This document shows positions 1 through 9,173 of a DNA stretch of 64,000 bases, in pieces (the stretch's first letter is position 1; every line of letters starts with the position of its first letter). The translations under genes were made by a program, and so were the position numbers. The stretch lies in the NCBI GenBank assembly GCA_033220425.1, contig CM065649.1:682001-746000 (forward strand), given 5' to 3'. A model generated the notes under the pieces. The model worked only from the letters and a program-made list of their open reading frames with translations. It was not told where the DNA came from and ran no database searches. This DNA is from Lepraria neglecta. Taxonomy: Eukaryota > Ascomycota > Lecanoromycetes > Lecanorales > Stereocaulaceae.

Positions 1-930
1 GCTGCTGCAAGGTTAGAGAATCGTTGCTCTCGGTGGACTAGTTTTGGCTTGGAACTCTTCGAGTATCCCCCAATGATGTTTCAATTTGCGAGCAGCACTG
101 CTCATGTTGGTTATAAAGGGCGGTTGGATCTTGCGCGAGAAGAGGTCCAGTTATGCCACCGTTACTCTAATTAGGCAACTCAAAATATCCCACGGTGGTA
201 TTGACGATCACCACGAAAGTTCCATATGAATCATAGTATGATTCCAGTTCGCCAATCATTTATCCGGAGACATCTTGTCGATCTCGGGTAGGTTTTCACG
301 GAGAACGAGACAGGTCTGTTGGAATACTGACTTGAAGGTTGAGAAGAGTTGCATTGTAAGTATATTGGATGTAGAATGCACTGGGAATCTGATTGCAGTC
401 TAGCAGTCTCTTCGATATAATTGCTATGGATAACAGGACATCTCCAGTAATTTAGTGCCCCTTCCCAACGCCGATATCCTGTTACCACTCAGGCGTCGAA
501 TACCATTGCATCTTCACCTGAGTTGCATATTCTCTACTTAACAGTCTCCACATCTCCGGAAACCTGAGCAACTAGGCCGTAAGAACAACATGATGCCACG
601 CGCCGGCTGGATCCTCTTTGCGCCACACTGCAAAGGTCTACTCGGAGACTGGTTCGGAGGCATGGGGACAAAGGGCAAGTCTCGAATGCTATCACCCCTG
701 CGAGGAAAGCCGATGTGAGGTGGGGCGGATAGCCATTCATCCTGTGATCACTATTGCTCGCTTGCAATGCCACATTGGAGGCGAATGAGATGGCAGGAAA
801 CATATCATGGACTTCGATCATGTCCTCACATCCACACCAGAACGGCGTTGAAATCACCACATGAACAGCGCCATTGGATACAGTGATTGAAAGGTCCAGC
901 CGACCGGCTCCCACAAAAAGCGTTTAAGAC
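1..930. other. No supported gene
   Basis: Short open frames exist on the minus strand, but none shows a recognisable domain, a convincing start or splice sites. I see no repeat or RNA gene. The stretch holds the 3' flank of the reductase that follows. Confidence 0.5.
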
Positions 931-1794
931 CTATTTATTCTTCTTTTGATCCTTCACAATTCTCGCGAGCTTGTCCATATTGATGAGCCTCGAGAAATAG
1001 TACTGCCAGAAGACTCGCGGGAACAGGCCGAGCATCAACCACACCATCGTAGCCTGAGGGCCTGTCCAGATTGATGCGGCAGGCTTTGGTTTTAGTACTG
1101 CCTCTACGACTTCCGCTGCGAAGTCCGTAGCGCTCATGCCCTTTTCCCGTGGTTGTAGCTGCCTTTGCCGATACTCTGCGTTAAGTGGGAGAAAGACGGA
1201 ATCTTTTGGCAGATCTCGATGTATCCTTAATACATTGGTCTTGACACCGGTAGCGACCACGAGCATAACTTTAACGTCGAATGGAGCGAGCTCAACGCGT
1301 AGAGTCTCGCTGTAGGAATGTAGTGCAGCTTTGGACGCGTTATACACAGAGCCGAATACGTAGGGTAGGTCCGCGGCAGCGCTGCCGATGTTGATGATAG
1401 TCCCACTTGCTTGAATCAGGAGCGGACCAAAAGCCTGGCACATTCGCATAACAGAGATAACGTTTATGTCAAAACACTCTTCAACTTCCGCAAAGTCGAG
1501 GTCGAGGGCCGGGACGGTGTAGTTTCGCCCTGCATTATTGACGAGATAGTCGAGGGATCCACCGGTTCGTTCGACTATGTGCCTTTTGAGTTCTGAGATA
1601 CTCTCCGGAGATGTGACTTCGAGTGGTAAGGCCTCAATACCTCCTAAGGCCGTCAAGTCTGCAAGAGCCTTCTCATTGCGTGCTGTAGCGAAAACATGGA
1701 GTCCTCTGGTATGGAATTCGCGAGCCAGTGCATAGCCGATGCCACCCGGGCTGCAGCCAGTGATCAATATAGTCTTCTTGCTTTGAATTGACAT
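931..1794 (-). CDS. Short-chain dehydrogenase, AYR1-like (1-acyl-DHAP reductase family)
   Basis: Intronless, 287 residues from the ATG at 1794. The open frame runs upstream to 1908, but the shorter start puts the nucleotide-binding motif TGCSPGGIGY at residues 12-21, where this family has it. Other SDR landmarks are NNAG at 86-89, Ser138, and the catalytic pair Tyr151/Lys155 in YNASK. The spaced glycine motif is the form typical of fungal NADPH-dependent 1-acyldihydroxyacetone-phosphate reductases, which act in phosphatidic acid synthesis at lipid droplets and ER. A hydrophobic stretch near residue 250 could help membrane attachment. Substrate is inferred from family only. Related SDRs also occur in secondary metabolism, and a lipid role here is not proven. 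Confidence 0.85.
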   Translation of the reverse strand: MSIQSKKTILITGCSPGGIGYALAREFHTRGLHVFATARNEKALADLTALGGIEALPLEVTSPESISELKRHIVERTGGSLDYLVNNAGRNYTVPALDLDFAEVEECFDINVISVMRMCQAFGPLLIQASGTIINIGSAAADLPYVFGSVYNASKAALHSYSETLRVELAPFDVKVMLVVATGVKTNVLRIHRDLPKDSVFLPLNAEYRQRQLQPREKGMSATDFAAEVVEAVLKPKPAASIWTGPQATMVWLMLGLFPRVFWQYYFSRLINMDKLARIVKDQKKNK

Positions 1795-2831
1795 GGCGGA
1801 ATATAATCGGAGAACACGTTTGATCTTGCGAAGAGAGGGGTTTGGCCTTGTATATAAACGGAGTAATACCACCCAACTGTTGATGTAGACACGTAGTCTC
1901 TCGTACATTGAAAAGCTTCGAGCACTATAGTGCTGACGAAATTCTCCAATTTATAGATTTGGATTGCTACGTCGCTGAAAATCATCGTCATGGAGGGCGT
2001 AATGTTAAATAAGGTCCGTTTTGAGGCGGGAATTATCTACACCAACATTGTTCCGCTCTCGGCAACGATCATACGCAACATGGAGGAGTTGACCTCTGAG
2101 AGCGAGGTTGCAAGCATCGACCTTGAATTCAGCCAGTTTAATCTTCCGCAAAGAGATGGCCTCCATCATCGCAATGATTGAGACGCACCGAGCAGTCCTG
2201 AGCGGCTCCAAACCGCCAAGCCCCCTTAAACCCCTAAAGCCGTGATGTTCCCGGGCTTTCTCAAGGGCCGCCCGAACGCACATAGCTTTGCTCCATTTAT
2301 CGACTTTGCTGGGCTTAGGTTGCACATAAATTCTCGAAGGCGAAAAGTGGGCATGCAGAAGGACTGAGCGAGGCCTTTGCTCGACACCATTCTAGAATCG
2401 AACTGAAACCATTTCGTACCATCGACACCCATCTGACAAGAATCTTGACCATCGAGAGGACTTTGTCGACGCCATCGACGTCTCTAATCGAGCCCAATGG
2501 CAAGGTACCCAACGTTATCTATACAGCACAGTCATTCCAGGAATGAGAGGCAGTCACCGCTGATCAGGCTCCCGCTTCATTCGACGATCAAGTAACAACT
2601 GCAATCATGTCCGTGGACGACGATTCCGGTAACATCGCGACGCCAGTCAATAACAGCTTCCTCCCAAAGAGCGAAGAAATAGCAACTTACCCGGTGCCTT
2701 TTGAGGCAGCATACTTGCTAAGAAGCTTTTGACCAACTAGTGTGTAGTTCCTAAGCTTTTGTCGCAGTGGTATAGAAGAGTTCTCGTAACGGACCGATCA
2801 ATGCACCTATGCCTTGAGGTCAGCTGGAGCT
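1795..2831. other. Intergenic, no supported gene
   Basis: Contains the promoter side of the reductase and about 700 bases where I find only short unrelated open frames. No domain, RNA gene or clear repeat was seen. Confidence 0.45.
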
Positions 2832-3551
2832 TTAACAAAGAAGGAACGAATTACCTAGGGCAGCTAAGCACATGGCAAACACTAGAAAGTAAGGGCCTTG
2901 AAATTTTCGCCCCTTTGGTGTCAAGAAAGCAACGGCCACTAGTGGACTGGTCCATCTCCTATCAGCAAGACTGGCAGTGTGGCTCATCCTCAAATCGGAA
3001 CGACTTCCCGAGCGCTCAACATAGGTGACAGCCGCGCTGGCGCAGACGGTGGATGTGAGAGGGACCGCAAGAGTATTGGCAATAGTCAGAAGGACTTTTG
3101 CCACGCGAAACCATCTTTCCCTCAGTACGAAGGGATTGGTGTTGTTACGCAGGAACAAAGTTGATGTGTTGTAATTCCCGTGGTTGGTTTTGGTCGTAAT
3201 TGGTCTCACATTGAGAATGCAGAGAATGACCCATCTCGCGACAGCGGTGCCGGCATAAGATAATACAAGGATTAGTATGTAGGGGTTTCGAAAAAACGGG
3301 GCAGTTGCTAGCTTAGATTCGGCCACCGCTTGCAAAGTGCCAGGATCTGTAGGAATATCAGACGGCTTACCTTCTTCCTGTTCAGTGGCTGGATAACTTT
3401 CGCCTTCGAGGAGACGGTTTGATTCATGGCGAGCTTGAAGTTCTGCCATGGCTATGCTCTCGTGATGGGAAGGCAGCCTGAATTTTCTCGCCTGGCCTCG
3501 CCGATTATCGCTTTGGGCGAGAAGGCTGTGGGACGTAGCAAGATTCGTCAA
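2832..3551 (-). pseudogene. Fragment of a fungal integral membrane protein
   Basis: Open frame of 239 codons. An alternative start at 3449 (MAELQARHES) removes 34 doubtful residues. An acidic, polar N-terminus is followed by one clear membrane segment (YILILVLSYAGTAVARWVIL) and a second weaker one, then a run ending in LADRRWTSP. This arrangement resembles the N-terminal region of long orphan fungal membrane proteins, which usually continue with a large extracellular part and a C-terminal helix. Here the frame stops soon after a third hydrophobic patch, and I find no continuation downstream, so I read it as truncated. A missed intron near the 3' end could extend it. Confidence 0.4.
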
Positions 3552-3849
3552 GACCTTAGAGCATGCATCAAGTCAGAGCCCCATACACCGTTCATGAGGT
3601 GGCGACCAGTAGCTGAGTATGTAGGTGTGAGGCGAGGAAGGAGGTGAGCCAAAGAAGGTATCACTTCCCAAAAAACCATTCACGGGTCATCATCGCGGAG
3701 CGGCGACCAATCACGGAACACCCTGCAGTATTTGGGCACAAGTGATTTGGATAGATAATTCTAGGAACGTAACGCGTGTCTTCAACTTCCGCGCGAATCT
3801 ACTTAAGCGTGAGGTTGCAAAGCTTACAAGTACCCTTTCCCTTTCCCTC

Positions 3850-5572
3850 CTACGACCTCCCCTCAACCTTTGCGACAGGACCGTGGTAGTATTTCCTCGC
3901 ATGCAGAAAGTACTCGACACACGCAATCCCCATCACACCAACAAAGAGTACAATCGCCCAATTGAATGTCTGCGGCGTAGGCTGATAGCTGTTTGGCCAA
4001 AAGCTCCAGAAGAAAGCCCACACGATATATACCATTGCAATGATGTTAACAGGAGTTCCCGCACGACCAAGGCTCCAGCGAGCCGAAGGAATGGGTTCAC
4101 CTCGGACACGTTTGAGTAGAATACAGCCGATTGATATCGCGTAAGTCGCCATGAGAGCGACAACACCTAGAGAGAGTACGGCATTGAAGGCGACAGTGGA
4201 GCCTATGTTGATGAGCGACATCGCCACGGTGAACACGCAGGTCACTAGAATAGAATTTCCTGGGACTTGCCAACGTGGATGCACCTAGCATTATTAGCGA
4301 TGTCACTTCTCTATGACTCTCTAGCACCTACACGAGCAAGCCAATTAGAGAACGGCATTCCATTGTCTCGAGCAAAAGCAAAGAGTTGTCGAGACGTCGA
4401 AGCATAGGAGCTTATTGCGATGACAATCAGTAATAGAAGGATGACCACAGTGAGACCCGTTGTTCCTGCTACGGACCCGGTAGCGTTCTGGAACACGTAG
4501 ATGAAAGGGTAGCCAGTTGGGGACGAGATAGCATCTGATACGTCTCCAATGCAGAAGAGGTAGGCAATGAGGAGGCCGAACGTCATTGGAATGTTGAGGA
4601 AGAAACTCCAGACCATGCTTTTTGGGACCACTAATCCTGCGTTAGATATTTCTTCCGCTACCAGAGACGTCAGCAAGGATTCCGTTTGGTTTTTGATGAG
4701 AGCAGATTTTCATACACATATGAGCTGCTGAATCAGAGCCCAAGACCACAAATATACACGATATCTGGCCGACCATGGTGGTCAAGCCAAGTGAGCTCCA
4801 GCCAGCTCCATTGTCCGTAAATTGCGTGAACACAGCTCTCGCCGTTTGCTTTTCAGGCGTCATGACCAACAAGGTCACGATGACAGGAAGGAATGCAAGA
4901 AGATGGAACGCAACGAAGATGGAACGCAACGAAGATGTTTTCTGCGAGTGCCAGTCGTTTCCCCGCAAAGAAATTGACGGCCGCCAATCCCAGCACCGTA
5001 GCAATGATCAGCAGGGTAGCTTGCCACCGCTGAGCCACGAAAGACTGGTCGTTGACCACGATCATGCCCAGAATAACCTCTCCAACAAGGAATGAGTCAA
5101 CAGCCACGAAGCTTTGCCAGGCCAAGGTAGAGAGCCATCCAGACGTATAGCTCAAGAGTCTTTGATGCTTTCTCGGTGCGAACTCCGATACCCAGTGGTA
5201 TTGACCACCAGCCGTCGGCGCAATAGAAGCCATCTCTGCTAATGACAGAATCACGAATGCCTGGCCAGCATATGCCCACACCAATGACCAGAACAGACCT
5301 GCAGAACCGCCTGCAATGAGGCCTTGGGTATTCGCAGTCAGGAGGATTTCCCAAGTACCCATGACACAAGTCGTGAAGGCGATCGAGGAGAAGGTACGGA
5401 AGTTTCTCATTAGTTCTTGTTTCTTGCCCATGCGTCTCATATCCATTCTATCATGGTAGGTGAAGCCTACGCTGTTTCCGTTGAGGGAATCCGCGTCATC
5501 TGACCCACTATTTGGTGCAATGTTCTGGACAGTAACCGCATCTTTGGGCTCATGTTCTGGGGTGGTAGCCAT
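3850..5572 (-). pseudogene. Amino-acid/GABA-choline permease (ACT family), frameshifted
   Basis: Three exons: 4716-5572, 4332-4657 and 3850-4284, with introns of 58 and 47 bp. The product resembles UGA4-like permeases of the APC superfamily, with about 12 membrane helices and a cytosolic N-terminus. Family signatures include TTCVMGTWE, ISLAEMASI-like ILSLAEMASIAPTAGGQYHW, and NIPMTFGLL in exon 2. Exon 1 contains a perfect 16-bp tandem duplication (4899-4937). After it the frame leaves the permease reading at NIFVAFHL, and the correct continuation (LAFLPVIVTLLVM) is in another frame. Subtracting 16 bases gives 1602 coding bases, or 533 codons plus stop, so the rest of the gene looks undamaged. 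I therefore infer a recent, single inactivating event or an assembly artefact. The transported substrate is unknown. Confidence 0.8.
4899..4937. repeat. 16-bp tandem duplication inside permease exon
   Basis: The unit AGATGGAACGCAACGA is repeated 2.4 times without a mismatch. Sixteen is not a multiple of three, so it shifts the permease frame. Confidence 0.95.
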
Positions 5573-6739
5573 ACTAGACAATTGAGAATACAAAGACTTC
5601 TTCAGTGGACTGAGGATTGCAAGACGGATGGTAGGAAAGGAAGAATGTTTTGTTATCATGTAAAAGAGACTTCCCCACAAATAGAAGTCTAGACTCTAGA
5701 CTCATGCACGAAATTGTAAGGCGCCCTGCCCTATCACGTACACTTTGGAGCGGTAAGCTGCACCGTCTCGGCCCTCCAATAATCTCAAAGCACCATTCTA
5801 ACCAGCTTCCTGTTCTGGTCAATAGCCATGCAGCTAGCGGCTCTTGGAGAACTTCTACAAGACGCATGCCTTTGGTTGTTGGTAACCGTTCAATGGAATT
5901 GAGGTCCGCGGCACAAAGGGAGAGATTCATTATTATTAGATGTGTTTTAGCTTTTCGAGCTCAGATCCAAGGTCTCTGCGCTAGTGCAAGTCAGTATCAG
6001 CCTGGAGCGGAAACCACAGCACGCCATTCAGCAACAAAAGTTCCATTCAACTCTCGATTTGCACGCTATGTATATGAACTTGAAGTCGTAGGCAAAATGG
6101 AACTTGACTGGTTGGAGCAATATTTGGTGCTTCAGGAGGCAATTAAATCTAGCGGCGCAGAAGACGAAGCGAAGGACCAGAATGCTGCATGGAACGAAAA
6201 TTCGGGTGGACTTGGGTAAGTGGCGAAGCTGGGGTTAGTTAGGACTGGAGGAGACAGTGAAGAGGAAGAGGAGTGAGTTCAGTGTCCATTGGCAGAAGAT
6301 CGTCTTAAAGGAAGTGAATGAGGGAAATGGTACGCATTGCTTCGGGTGAAAAGGTCGAGCACCAGGTCTGTGAGAAGCTAGATTTGGTATGAGACGCCAC
6401 ATTGCGATAGAATGGATGAACATGATATCTAGCCATGTCATAACATGGTTCAATAGAACACACTAACGCCATACGTTGGATTTTGGAGATGGCCGTTGCC
6501 AAGAAAAAGAGAGGGATGTCATTATGTACATACCTGCAGCCAATCAAAACCCCTGTAATGCGCGTCATCGTCTTCCAGAATCCTGTTCCATTTCTTGTGT
6601 CCAACACCTTCACTTCACAATCATGACAACTCCACCATCTCTCTTACCTATCTCTCCCTAATTACACCCAACAACTACAACATCGAAAACCAATACAAAA
6701 CACCACCCACCAAACAACACCAACCAAACAACCACAACA
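5573..6739. other. Intergenic, no confident gene
   Basis: A plus-strand open frame of 189 codons (5650-6219) lies here but overlaps the permease promoter, has odd composition and no recognisable domain, so I did not call it. The last 150 bases before 6740 are A/C-rich with CAACAAC-type runs, typical of a fungal 5' leader. Confidence 0.5.
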
Positions 6740-7450
6740 ATGGGCTTCCTCGATCCCGTCTGGGCAACAGTCGACACCGTAATCGCCGGCGCCGGAGCCA
6801 CCGTCGGCGGCGCCATCCAAGGCGTCGGTGACGGCATATCCATGACCGGCCGCAACATAGGCGATGGCATCGCCGGCGCAGCAGCCGGTTACGGAAACTA
6901 CGTCAACGACTCAGCCAACTACGTCCGAGACGCCACAGGAGCTCCTGGCATACGGGCCGGCTCAGCCAGCAATCCACTTGGGCTCACGAGGAACAAAGAG
7001 GCGGCGAAGTTGACAGGCATGCCAAAATACGCACCCTACAAGGCTCCTGCGAGCCAGAAGGCTATCACGGCAGCACCACCACGAACTCTTGCACCGAGTA
7101 GCAAGCAGAGGAGCTTGGCGAGTACGAATGCTGCCAATGTTGCTAGGGCGCAGGCTCAGCAGCGTCGTGAGGCTGCAGCTGCTGGGGCGAATAAGACTGG
7201 GACGGTTACCGGGAAGCCGGCACAGAAGACAGGAGGGACGGTCACTGGAAAGCCTGCTGCGAAACCCGCTGGTACTGCAGCTGCTAACAAGCCTACACCT
7301 GCGGCGACTGGGGCAAAGAAGACGGGAGGAACAGTGACTGGCAAGCCGGCAGCAAAGCCAGCTACGAAGCCAGCAGCGAAGCCAGCAGCGAAGCCAGCAG
7401 CGAAGCCAGCAGCGAAGCCAGCAGCGAAGCCAGCAGGTGTGAAGAAGTAG
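6740..7450 (+). CDS. Glycine-zipper N-terminus with Ala-Lys-Pro repeat tail, unknown function
   Basis: Single exon, 236 residues. The ATG sits in a good context (ACAACAATGG). Residues 1-60 are rich in Gly and Ala with repeated GxxxG spacing (IAGAGATVGGAIQGVGDGIS), as in glycine zippers that pack helices in or on membranes. Then comes a polar middle part, then three copies of G-T-V-T-G-K-P-A separated by K/A/P linkers, ending in a run of AAKP units encoded by a 12-bp tandem repeat. No signal peptide is evident. It is convergent with the repeat-rich secreted gene at 8175-9173. The tail resembles lysine/alanine-rich linkers of histone H1 or LEA-like proteins in composition only. I do not recognise the family and give no function. 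Confidence 0.75.
   Translation: MGFLDPVWATVDTVIAGAGATVGGAIQGVGDGISMTGRNIGDGIAGAAAGYGNYVNDSANYVRDATGAPGIRAGSASNPLGLTRNKEAAKLTGMPKYAPYKAPASQKAITAAPPRTLAPSSKQRSLASTNAANVARAQAQQRREAAAAGANKTGTVTGKPAQKTGGTVTGKPAAKPAGTAAANKPTPAATGAKKTGGTVTGKPAAKPATKPAAKPAAKPAAKPAAKPAAKPAGVKK
7366..7436 (+). repeat. 12-bp tandem repeat encoding AAKP
   Basis: Unit GAAGCCAGCAGC, about 5.9 near-perfect copies. The period is a multiple of three, so copy-number change would keep the frame. Confidence 0.95.
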
Positions 7451-8174
7451 GCGATGAGTAGAACTTGGCGATCTTTCCGAAGGGCATGAATGGTTGGTCA
7501 ACGAGGTCGACCACATTATGAGATAATTCTGGTGTGGACAACTTGATTCCTCCTACCAGAGAATGTACGATATAACGGAATGAGCGAAAGCATATGATTG
7601 GCATGCAACGACGCAAGGGGGGTTTGTACCATAAGTGCGCATCATCATGCAAGATTCGTTCAACAAAATGGCCCTAAGGCTTGAATACTTTACTACAAAA
7701 CTGCCACTGTTCTTTCTTTCCTTCCCAAGAAAACGACTTTGACCAAGCGTATATCTCTACGCTGGTCTATCCATTCAAAACTGGATATTTCATGTTAGGT
7801 TACTTTATTTGCGACGATGATGCTTCATTACAGTCCTCTTCCTCTCCATGCCTTTTCCTCTAACTTCTCGAATTCTGATAGGCCACAAATTTTCCCTGAT
7901 AAGAAACCACATTCAGCCGTGGAAAATTTTCGGCGTGCGTTTTGCAGCGCTACAATCTTGTTCGCAATGAAGATATCGTTATTAGTCTACAAGTCGTGTG
8001 GCAAAACCTGATGTGTTTGAGACAGCAAAAACATCTTTTCATGTCGAATCTCATCCAAAACAAATTCGCAGTTCCATTTAACGCCAACAAAATCTCAAAC
8101 CCAACACCCAAGGCTCCATCAGGATTGGCCCTTCCCTCCCACCACCCACCATCCACCACCCAACTAGCACTCAC

Positions 8175-9173
8175 CTATCCTCCATACTCCTTAATAGCAG
8201 CATCAGCAGTAGCAATTCCCTCCGCCTCAGCTGCCTCCCCACTCTTCACACCAGCAGCCGCAGCCGCTTCACCAGAAGCCTCACCCTTCGTCGCAGCCGC
8301 CTTACCAGACTTGACAGCCGTCGCAGCAGTAGCCTTGCCCTTCGTCGTAGCCGCTTCACCAGAAGCCTCACCCTTCGTCGCAGCCGCCTTACCAGACTTG
8401 ACAGCCGTCGCAGCAGTAGCCTTGCCCTTCGTCGTAGCCGCTTCACCAGAAGCCTCACCCTTCGTCGCAGCCGCCTTACCAGACTTGACAGCCGTCGCAG
8501 CAGTAGCCTTGCCCTTCGTCGTAGCCGCTTCACCGCTCTTGATGCCAGCAGTGGCGCTCTTCTCGCCATTAGCAGTTGCCTCACCGGCGGTTTTTTTTGC
8601 GTTGGCGACGGCGACGGCGGCTTCGGGTGGGATGGGCATGGCTGAGCGACGACGACGGCCGTACTCCGCAATAGCTGCTTCAGCGGCAGCAAGACCTGAC
8701 TCGAGACCGGCTTCGCCTGAGGCAATGCCGTTGGCGGTTGCCTCGCTGGCAGTCTCTTCTGCGCTTGCTACTGCGGCAGCAGCCTCGGGTGGGATAGGTG
8801 AGCGCTTGCCGTACTCCGCAATCGCTGCTTCAGCGGCAGCAAGACCTGAGTCGAGGCCAGCTTCACCGTCGGCGATGCCATTGGCTACGGCTTCAGAGGC
8901 CTCTGGTGGAATGGGAGATCGTTTGCCGTATTCTGCAATGGCTGCATCGGCTGCGGCTAGACCGGAGTCAAGACCAGCTTCGCCATTAGCGATACCTGCG
9001 GCAACGGCTGCTGAGGCGTCCGGGGGGATTGGGACACGTATTTGGTCTGTTGATGAGTGTGAGTTGGCATTCTTTCCGCATGTTATCGGAAGGAATTATG
9101 TGTACTTACTGATGGGCACGGCTAATGCAAAGGCGTTGAGTAAGCCCAGCACGATGATTGAAGTGTACTGCAT
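8175..9173 (-). CDS. Secreted Kex2-processed repeat protein (KEP-like precursor)
   Basis: Two exons, 9110-9173 and 8175-9046, with a 62-bp intron, giving 311 residues. Residues 1-18 (MQYTSIIVLGLLNAFALA) are a classic signal peptide. The rest is made of repeats. Each starts with PIPP(E/D)A, passes through NG-x-A-x-G-E-A-G-L-(D/E)-S-G-L and ends AAIAEYG, followed by KR (8919-8924), KR (8802-8807) or RRRR (8646-8657). A last, longer module holds three identical 29-residue Ala/Lys/Gly repeats and ends AAIKEYGG-stop. Dibasic sites between repeats after a signal peptide are the mark of fungal proteins cut by Kex2 in the Golgi, such as pheromone precursors, repellents and ustiloxin-type precursors. 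Peptides of about 37-48 residues would be released. No UstY-like or other tailoring enzyme is seen nearby, so further modification is unproven. A plain secreted low-complexity protein is the alternative. Confidence 0.8.
8262..8534 (-). repeat. 87-bp tandem repeat, about 3.1 copies
   Basis: Identical landmarks recur at 8284, 8371 and 8458, exactly 87 bases apart, with virtually no difference between copies. Each copy encodes 29 residues (KGKATAATAVKSGKAAATKG and so on), so the array keeps the frame of the precursor gene. Confidence 0.95.
8646..9046 (-). repeat. Degenerate repeats carrying the dibasic sites
   Basis: Three modules of the secreted precursor. The dibasic sites are 117 and 150 bases apart (39 and 50 codons). 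The modules differ at many third positions and by an insertion in the third, so they are older than the 87-bp array. Confidence 0.85.

Noticed and set aside
5650-6219. Plus-strand open frame of 189 codons beside the permease
   Set aside because: No domain or plausible splice context, and it overlaps the permease upstream region.
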